Shown here in pieces: positions 58,700 through 64,000 of a DNA stretch of 64,000 bases. The notes under the pieces are model-generated. The model saw nothing but the letters and a program-made list of their open reading frames with translations. It had not been told where the DNA came from and did not search any database. The stretch is taken from the NCBI RefSeq assembly GCF_002556545.1, contig NZ_CP022685.1, positions 2,666,001 through 2,730,000 of the forward strand. The letters run 5' to 3'. The position numbers were made by a program, and so were the translations under genes. The DNA comes from Streptomyces formicae (GTDB lineage Bacteria; Actinomycetota; Actinomycetes; Streptomycetales; Streptomycetaceae). Every line of letters starts with the position of its first letter. The stretch's first letter is position 1.

Positions 58700-59985
58700 T
58701 GGTCCACTCCCTCCGTGGCCCTGTGCTGCCAGGGGCGGCACAGTCCCACGAAGCAGGCGATGGCCGCCAGCGCGCAGACCAGTTGGACGACGGCCATCGG
58801 GACGGCGGTGTCCTCGCCCGCGATGCCGACGAGCGGCGACGCGATGGCGCCGATGAGGAAGGACGTGGTGCCGAGCAGCGCGGAAGCGGAACCGGCCGCG
58901 TGCGGGGTGCGGACGAGTGCGAGGGACTGGGTGTTCGGCATGGCCAGGCCCATCGCCGACATCAGGACGAAGAGTCCGGCCGCGACCGGAACGAGCCCGA
59001 CCTCGCCGAAGACGCCCGTGGTCATCAGGAGCAGCGCGGTCGCGGCGAGGGTGATCACGCTCAGGCCGAAGCCGAGCACCTTGTTCAGACTGATCCTGCC
59101 GACCAGGACCTTGCCGTTGATCTGGCCGACGACGATCAGGCCGACGGAGTTCACGCCGAAGAGCAGGCTGAAGGTCTGCGGGGACGCGCCGTAAATCTCC
59201 TGGATGACGAAGGGCGACGCGGAGATGTACGCGAACAGGGCGGCGAACGCGAAGCCGCCCGCGATCATGTAGCCGGTGAAGACGCGGTCGGCGAGCAGCG
59301 ACTTCATGGTGCGCAGCGCCTCGACGGTGCCGCCGCCGTGCCGCTTCTCGGGGGCGAGCGTCTCGGGCAGGCACCGCCACACGAGGGCGGTGAGCGCGAT
59401 GCCGACGCCGGTGAGGACGACGAAGATGCCCCGCCAGTCCGTGAAGCGCAGGACCTGGCCGCCGATCAGGGGCGCGACGACCGGGGCGACGCCGGAGATC
59501 AGCATGAGGGTGGAGAAGAACCGGGCCATCTCCACGCCGTCGTACAGGTCACGGACGACCGCCCGGGCGATCACGATGCCCGCCGCGCCCGCGAGTCCTT
59601 GCAGGAGGCGGAAGCCGATGAGGAGTTCCGCGGTGGGCGCGAAGGCGCAGATCGCGGTGGCCAGGATGTAGACGAGGAGGCCGATGAGGAGCGGGCGGCG
59701 GCGCCCCCACTTGTCGCTCATCGGGCCGACGACGAGCTGGCCGAGCGCCATGCCCATCAGGCAGGCGGTGAGCGTCAGCTGGACGGTCGCCGCGGGGGAG
59801 CTGAGCGCGTCGGTGACCTCCGGCAGGGCCGGCAGGTACATGTCCATGGAGAGCGGGGGGACGGCGGTGAGGCCGCCGAGGACGAGGGTGACGAGTGCGC
59901 CGGTCCTGCGGACGGCGACGGGGTTCTTCGGCCCCGTCGCCGTCCGTATCTCGTGCTCTTCCGTGGTCTGCCCGCGCTCAGGCAT
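58696..59985 (-). CDS. Bcr/CflA-family MFS drug exporter
   Basis: A 429-residue, 12-helix transporter. The opening [23 protein letters not shown] and motif [18 protein letters not shown] are diagnostic of Bcr/CflA exporters, with [25 protein letters not shown] in helix four. It should export drugs such as bicyclomycin or chloramphenicol. ATG at 59985 has a GGGAGG 7 nt upstream, which favours it over GTG- or ATG-starts 33 bp earlier. It overlaps the serine hydrolase gene by 4 bp. Confidence 0.87.
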   Translation of the reverse strand: MPERGQTTEEHEIRTATGPKNPVAVRRTGALVTLVLGGLTAVPPLSMDMYLPALPEVTDALSSPAATVQLTLTACLMGMALGQLVVGPMSDKWGRRRPLLIGLLVYILATAICAFAPTAELLIGFRLLQGLAGAAGIVIARAVVRDLYDGVEMARFFSTLMLISGVAPVVAPLIGGQVLRFTDWRGIFVVLTGVGIALTALVWRCLPETLAPEKRHGGGTVEALRTMKSLLADRVFTGYMIAGGFAFAALFAYISASPFVIQEIYGASPQTFSLLFGVNSVGLIVVGQINGKVLVGRISLNKVLGFGLSVITLAATALLLMTTGVFGEVGLVPVAAGLFVLMSAMGLAMPNTQSLALVRTPHAAGSASALLGTTSFLIGAIASPLVGIAGEDTAVPMAVVQLVCALAAIACFVGLCRPWQHRATEGVDH

Positions 59986-60065
59986 CGCGCCCCTCCCAGT
60001 TGGTTCAGTCCCGACCATGGTCGCAGCTCTGGGTGGGTGGTACAGACCGATTTCCGTCCCGAGCG

Positions 60066-60118
60066 CCGTCTCCTGGGGCGCCGCCCCAGACCCCGCTCCT
60101 CAAACGCCGGAGGGGCTG
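60066..60118. terminator. Hairpin plus dispersed repeat after phoD, copy 2
   Basis: CTGGGGC (60073-60079) and GCCCCAG (60083-60089) form a tight hairpin. It is followed by CCGCTCCTCAAACGCCGGAG with GGGCT (60093-60117), identical to 38611-38635. It ends at the phoD stop codon on the minus strand, so it probably terminates the phoD transcript. Confidence 0.78.
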
Positions 60119-61753
60119 TTATGCGGGCTTGAGGCCAGGGTCGCCCGCCTCCGTGACGAAGGACGCCGCCGTCTTGATGGGGGCGTCCGGCGTCGTGACG
60201 GCCGAGACCGTCTTGAAGTCGGCCCGCGCCGCCTCCCTGTCCAGGCCGACCGTCACGTAGCCGCGGCGGCCGTTGTAGAACTTCATGTGGGGGTTGGCCT
60301 TGGTGTAGGTCTCCCAGTTCGCGGGCTTGTCCGCGCCGTCCTTGCCGCTGGCGATGGACGTGGCGACGATCTCCGTGCCGAGGGTCTTGGACGACGGGTC
60401 GTCGAAGTCGGCCTTGATGTCGAAGGCGTAGCCGACGTGCACGTCTCCGGTGAGGATCATGAGGTTGTCCAGGTCCGCCGCCTTCGCGCCCGCGAGGACC
60501 CGCTGCCGCGAGGCCCGGTAGCCGTCCCAGGCGTCCATGGAGAGCTTCGCCTGCGCGGTGAGGTCCAGCTTGCGCTGGGAGAAGGTGACCTGCTGCGGGA
60601 CGAGGTTCCACTGCGCGCGCGAGCGGTGCCAGCCGTCGATGAGCCAGCGCTCCTGGGTGGCGCCGGTGATGGTGCGCGCCGGGTCGTCCGACTCGGGCCC
60701 CGGGGCGTGGGCCGTGTCGCCGTACGCCTGGTCGGAGCGGTACTGCCGGGTGTCGAGGATGTCGAACTGGGCGAGGCGGCCCCAGACCAGGCGGCGGTAG
60801 AGCTGCGCGTCGGGCCCCTTGGGCAGCTGCGGGCGGCGCAGCGGCTGGTTCTCCCAGTACGCGCGGTAGGCGGCGGCGCGGCGGAGCAGGAACTCGGCGG
60901 GCGGGTCGTCGTTCTCGGAGATGTCGTCCGCGTAGTTGTTCTCGGCCTCGTGGTCGTCCCAGGTGACGACGAAGGGGTGGGCCGCGTGGGCGGCGCGCAG
61001 GTCGGGGTCGGACTTGTAGAGGGCGTACCGCAGGCGGTAGTCCTCCAGGGTCTGGGTCTCCTTGTTGTAGTGCGCGGGCAGCGTGCGGTCGGTGTACTTG
61101 CGGGCGCCGCCGACCGCGTTGACCGCGTACTCGTAGAGGTAGTCGCCGAGGTGGAAGACGACGTCGACGTCGTCCTGTGCCAGGTGCTTGTACGCGGTGA
61201 AGTAGCCGTCGTGGTACGCCTGGCAGGAGACCGCGGCGAGGGTGAGGGGGCCGGGGCGGCTGCCGGCCGGGGGCGCGGTGCGGGTGCGGCCCGTCTCGCT
61301 GACCCACGTGCCCGCCTTGAAGCGGAAGTAGTAGGTGCGGCCCGCGTCGAGGTGCTCGGCCTCGACGTGCACGCTGTGGTTGAACTCCGGGTGGGCGGTG
61401 ACCGTGCCGCGTCTGGCGACGCGCCGGAAGCGGGCGTCGTGGGCGAGCTCCCACTGGACGGCGACGCGCTCCTTGGGCAGGCCGCCGCCCGGCTCGTAGG
61501 GGGCGGGCGCGAGCCGGGTCCACAGCAGCACGGAGCCGGGCAGCGGGTCGCCGGAGGCGACACCGAGGGTGAAGGGGTTGTCCTTGATCCTGCGCCCGTC
61601 CAGCTCGGCGGCGCTCGCGACGCCCGCGGTGGGCAGCTCGGTGGCGAAGGCGAGCGCGGCGGCGGCCCCCGTGACGGTGAGGAACCGGCGGCGCCCCACG
61701 TGGCGTGCCGCTGCCTTGAGTTCGGGTGCGTGGTGCTGGCCTGCGGGTGTCAT
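60119..61753 (-). CDS. phoD: Alkaline phosphatase/phosphodiesterase, PhoD family
   Basis: A 544-residue Tat-exported enzyme. The signal is [20 protein letters not shown] near residue 20. An N-terminal PhoD_N beta domain (about 55-150, [20 protein letters not shown]) precedes the metallophosphatase core with [26 protein letters not shown] and [11 protein letters not shown], the metal-binding motifs of PhoD. It hydrolyses phosphodiesters and phosphomonoesters outside the cell for phosphate supply. ATG at 61753 follows GGGGAGGG. I did not find a convincing PHO box in the 132-bp gap to the SDR gene. Confidence 0.92.
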   Translation of the reverse strand: MTPAGQHHAPELKAAARHVGRRRFLTVTGAAAALAFATELPTAGVASAAELDGRRIKDNPFTLGVASGDPLPGSVLLWTRLAPAPYEPGGGLPKERVAVQWELAHDARFRRVARRGTVTAHPEFNHSVHVEAEHLDAGRTYYFRFKAGTWVSETGRTRTAPPAGSRPGPLTLAAVSCQAYHDGYFTAYKHLAQDDVDVVFHLGDYLYEYAVNAVGGARKYTDRTLPAHYNKETQTLEDYRLRYALYKSDPDLRAAHAAHPFVVTWDDHEAENNYADDISENDDPPAEFLLRRAAAYRAYWENQPLRRPQLPKGPDAQLYRRLVWGRLAQFDILDTRQYRSDQAYGDTAHAPGPESDDPARTITGATQERWLIDGWHRSRAQWNLVPQQVTFSQRKLDLTAQAKLSMDAWDGYRASRQRVLAGAKAADLDNLMILTGDVHVGYAFDIKADFDDPSSKTLGTEIVATSIASGKDGADKPANWETYTKANPHMKFYNGRRGYVTVGLDREAARADFKTVSAVTTPDAPIKTAASFVTEAGDPGLKPA

Positions 61754-61885
61754 GGGCCCTCCCCTGACGATTGGTGTCAGGTGCATGGAAGTGGCGGGGG
61801 ACGACGCCCGACTGTCGCGTACACAACAGCCGCATGGCGGTCGGATGATGTCCGCGTGGACAGCCCTCCCGTACGCTGCGGGGCC

Positions 61886-62659
61886 ATGAACGCTGAGCCA
61901 ACTGCACCGACGAAGACCGCCGTGGTGACCGGAGCGGGCTCCGGGATCGGCCGCTCCGTCGCCCTCGAACTGCTCGCCGCCGGATGGTCGGTGGCGCTCG
62001 CGGGCCGCCGCACGGAGACCCTGGAGGAGACGGCCGCCCTCGCCGCCGCGAAGGACGGCGCCGCCCTGTGCGTGCGCACCGACGTGGCGCGGCCCGAGGA
62101 CGTGGCCGCGCTCTTCACGGCCGTGCGCGAGCGCTTCGGCCGCCTGGACCTGCTCTTCAACAACGCCGGTACGTTCGGTCCCGGCGGCGTCCCGGTCGAG
62201 GAACTCCCCTACGACGCCTGGCGCCATGTCGTCGACACCAACCTCAACGGCGCGTTCCTGTGCGCGCAGGCCGCCTTCCGGCAGATGAAGGAGCAGGAGC
62301 CGCAGGGCGGGCGGATCATCAACAACGGCTCGATCTCCGCGCACGCGCCGCGCCCGCACTCGGTGGCGTACACGGCGACGAAGCACGCCCTGACGGGCCT
62401 GACCAAGTCCCTCTCGCTGGACGGCCGTCCGTACCGGATCGCGGTGGGGCAGATCGACATCGGCAACGCGGCGACCGACATGACCGAGCGCATGCAGTCG
62501 GGGATCCTCCAGGCCAACGGCGAGCTCGCGGCCGAGCCGGTGATGGACGTGGCCGACGTGGCGCGCACGGTGCGGCACATGGCGGAGCTGCCGCTCGGGG
62601 CGAACGTGCAGTTCGCGACGGTGCTCGCGACCAACATGCCGTACGTCGGGCGGGGCTGA
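61886..62659 (+). CDS. Short-chain dehydrogenase/reductase
   Basis: A 257-residue NAD(P)-dependent oxidoreductase of the classical SDR type. The cofactor motif TGAGSGIG is at 15-22, GRR suggests NADPH, and NNAGTFG, then NNGSISAH and YTATK contain the Asn, Ser, Tyr and Lys catalytic set. The substrate is unknown. ATG at 61886 has no SD; TACGCT eight bases upstream resembles a -10 box, so it may be leaderless. It is divergent from phoD. Confidence 0.88.
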   Translation: MNAEPTAPTKTAVVTGAGSGIGRSVALELLAAGWSVALAGRRTETLEETAALAAAKDGAALCVRTDVARPEDVAALFTAVRERFGRLDLLFNNAGTFGPGGVPVEELPYDAWRHVVDTNLNGAFLCAQAAFRQMKEQEPQGGRIINNGSISAHAPRPHSVAYTATKHALTGLTKSLSLDGRPYRIAVGQIDIGNAATDMTERMQSGILQANGELAAEPVMDVADVARTVRHMAELPLGANVQFATVLATNMPYVGRG

Positions 62660-62765
62660 GGCCGGAAACCTACACAAGTGGAATCGGACCTACCGCCTCA
62701 ATCCCGCTCAGCGCACCCCGTATGCTCAGCTTCTCTCCACGAGAACTTCACACTTGGAGCACGCC

Positions 62766-63236
62766 TTGCGCATACGCACCGCCGCCCCCGCCGTCCTCGC
62801 GGCCACCGCCCTTTCGGTGTCGCTGCTCGCCGCCTCGCCCGCGTCGGCGGCGGCCGCCCGGCACCAGGGCGGACTGCACCTCGGATACATCCAGTACGAC
62901 AGCCCGGGCCGTGACACCCGCAGCAACTCCTCGCTGAACGCGGAGTGGGTGAACATCCACAACAGCTCCCGCTCCGCGGTCCAGCTCAAGGGCTACAAGC
63001 TCAAGGACAACACCGGCTACACGTACACCTTCGGCAGTTACAAGATCGGCGCGGGCAAGACCGTCAAGGTCCGCACCGGCAAGGGGTCCAACGCCTCGGG
63101 CGTGCGCTACTGGGGCCGCGGCAGCTACGTCTGGAACAACACCAGCGACAAGGCCCGCCTCGTCAAGCCGAGCGGCTCGCTCCAGGACTCCTGCTCCTGG
63201 ACGCGCGGCGACCACGGGTACAAGAACTGCCACTGA
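62766..63236 (+). CDS. Secreted lamin-tail-domain (LTD) protein
   Basis: A 156-residue exported protein. The signal peptide (about 1-30, ending SPASA) is followed by an LTD Ig-like fold: LHLGYIQYDSPG, LNAEWVNIHNSSRSAVQLKGYKL, YTYTFGSYKIGAGKTVKVRTG and YVWNNTSDKARLVKPSG. Two Cys near the C-terminus (CSW, KNC) may form a disulfide. Such domains are thought to mediate surface contacts. I chose TTG at 62766, with GGAG 8 nt upstream; a TTG at 62754 adds four residues. Confidence 0.75.
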   Translation: MRIRTAAPAVLAATALSVSLLAASPASAAAARHQGGLHLGYIQYDSPGRDTRSNSSLNAEWVNIHNSSRSAVQLKGYKLKDNTGYTYTFGSYKIGAGKTVKVRTGKGSNASGVRYWGRGSYVWNNTSDKARLVKPSGSLQDSCSWTRGDHGYKNCH

Positions 63237-63285
63237 CCATCACGAAGGGGAGGGGGCAGGGCGACCGCTCCGCGAAGGACCGGAA

Positions 63286-63305
63286 CCCGCGGTTGGGGCC
63301 GCGGG
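63286..63305 (+). terminator. Hairpin after the LTD gene
   Basis: CCCGCGG, a 6-nt loop and CCGCGGG make a short GC-rich stem 49 bp after the LTD stop and 34 bp before the PhzF start. It has no T-tract. Confidence 0.5.
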
Positions 63306-63339
63306 AATCTCCCGGGGCGCGGAGTGGTTGCCCTGCGAC

Positions 63340-64000
63340 ATGACGACGAACAACGCCGCGGACTCCCCCGGCACCGGACCCGACGTGCTGCGCTACACCG
63401 CCTTCACCACCGACCCCGCGGGCGGCAACCCCGCCGGGGTCGTCCTCGACGCGGCGGGCCTGGACGACGCGGCGATGCTCGCGATCGCGGCCGAACTCGG
63501 CTACAGCGAGACAGCGTTCCTCACCCCGGACCCGGCCGGCGCCGAACGGGCCTACGCCGTCCGCTACTTCAGCCCCAAGGCCGAGGTCCCCTTCTGCGGA
63601 CACGCCACCGTGGCCACCGCGGTGGCGCTCGCCGAGCGGGACGGAGCAGGTGAGTTCGTGTTCGCGACGCGGGCGGGCACGGTGCCGGTGACGGTCTCCG
63701 GCGCGGCGGACGTGCTGCGGGCCACGCTCACCAGCGTCGCGCCGCGCGTCGAGGCGGCCGCCGGGGACGACGTCACCGAGGCGCTCGCCGCGCTCGGCTG
63801 GGGCGCGGACGAGCTGGACGGCGCCCTGCCGCCGCGCATCGCGTTCGCGGGCGCCCGCCACCTCGTGCTCGCCGCCGCGACACGGGCGCGCCTCGCCGAC
63901 CTCTCGTACGACTTCGCGCGCCTCGAAGCGCTGATGCGCCGCCTGGACCTGACCACCGTCCAACTGGTGTGGCGCGAGAGCGACTTCGTCTTCCACGTGC
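63340..64000 (+). CDS. PhzF-family epimerase/isomerase (partial, runs off the window)
   Basis: 220 codons are present and the frame is still open at the end. The opening VLRYTAFTTDPAGGNPAGVV and GYSETAF, with Glu57 the catalytic acid, are typical of the PhzF fold. FSPKAEVPFCGHATVATAVAL is the second hallmark. Typical members are about 270-300 residues, so perhaps a quarter is missing. The name comes from phenazine biosynthesis, but most chromosomal copies have unknown substrates, and no phenazine genes are nearby. ATG at 63340, weak ribosome binding site. Confidence 0.85.
   Translation, partial: MTTNNAADSPGTGPDVLRYTAFTTDPAGGNPAGVVLDAAGLDDAAMLAIAAELGYSETAFLTPDPAGAERAYAVRYFSPKAEVPFCGHATVATAVALAERDGAGEFVFATRAGTVPVTVSGAADVLRATLTSVAPRVEAAAGDDVTEALAALGWGADELDGALPPRIAFAGARHLVLAAATRARLADLSYDFARLEALMRRLDLTTVQLVWRESDFVFHV

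Noticed and set aside
61754..61885. Search for a PHO box before phoD
   Set aside because: I saw no pair of GTTCACC-type repeats at 11-bp spacing, so phosphate control cannot be supported from the sequence alone.
1..64000. tRNA, rRNA, CRISPR arrays, insertion sequences, integrases and att sites
   Set aside because: I found no cloverleaf-like clusters, regularly spaced repeat-spacer units, transposase or integrase motifs, or target-site duplications.
63340..64000. A phenazine biosynthetic cluster
   Set aside because: Only a PhzF-fold gene is present; none of the core phz genes is visible in the window, and PhzF homologues are widespread.

Overview
The window is about 64 kb of very GC-rich DNA with dense genes, GTG, TTG and one probable CTG start, purine-rich ribosome binding sites, Tat and lipoprotein signals, and core genes of the glnA2, nadE, panB, map and phoD type. 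This points to a Streptomyces chromosome, in a core or arm-proximal core region rather than a mobile island. I found no rRNA, tRNA, CRISPR array, insertion sequence or prophage. Both ends cut genes: the tail of a VOC-fold protein on the left and the first two thirds of a PhzF-family enzyme on the right.

Layout. 1-5 kb: a GlnA2-type glutamine synthetase-like enzyme, a nitric-oxide detoxification module (flavohaemoglobin plus NsrR, each with a recognisable NsrR site), and a DUF3105/DUF305 pair. 5-5.7 kb: a non-coding stretch with a degenerate tandem repeat array. 5.7-11.6 kb: a carbohydrate uptake locus (two LplB/LplC-type permeases, a long solute-binding lipoprotein, a LacI-type regulator and a divergent 2-hydroxyacid dehydrogenase) with two operator-like sites. 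11.7-20.3 kb: hydrolase, DUF998 membrane protein, amino-acid permease, DUF6153 protein, multicopper oxidase, NAD synthetase and an MFS exporter. 20.4-27 kb: membrane-linked EEP-fold enzyme, TetR/MFS drug-export pair, panB and a DrrAB-type ABC exporter. 27-37.7 kb: a large AfsR-like regulator, small and hypothetical proteins, M50 protease, F420 reductase, cytoplasmic sialidase, MFS exporter and methionine aminopeptidase.

37.8-48.3 kb is a haem and iron acquisition region. It holds a haem oxygenase, two HtaA-domain haem-binding surface proteins (one ending in an LAxTG-type sortase signal), a HmuTUV haem ABC transporter and an EfeO-EfeB-EfeU iron system. Iron-box-like palindromes stand before each transcription unit. 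The genes read as a route from surface haem capture, through import, to cytosolic ring opening, with parallel import of free iron.

48.4-64 kb: secreted and lipoproteins, a prim-pol protein, GDPD, a TetR gene with a 19-bp-arm operator, a DDAH-like guanidine-modifying enzyme, a secreted glycoside-hydrolase-like protein, an Rsm22 methyltransferase, GNAT, serine hydrolase, Bcr/CflA exporter, PhoD phosphatase, SDR, a lamin-tail protein and PhzF.

The most unusual signal is upstream of the DDAH-like gene (52303-52417). A 34-codon leader ORF with its own ribosome binding site overlaps a long RNA hairpin. The 3' strand of that hairpin contains both the leader's stop codon and the enzyme gene's Shine-Dalgarno, next to its TTG start. 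Inside the hairpin are two mutually exclusive stems. This looks like an undescribed translational switch. Other recurrent features are two families of dispersed 3'-end repeats and several genes that appear to be leaderless.
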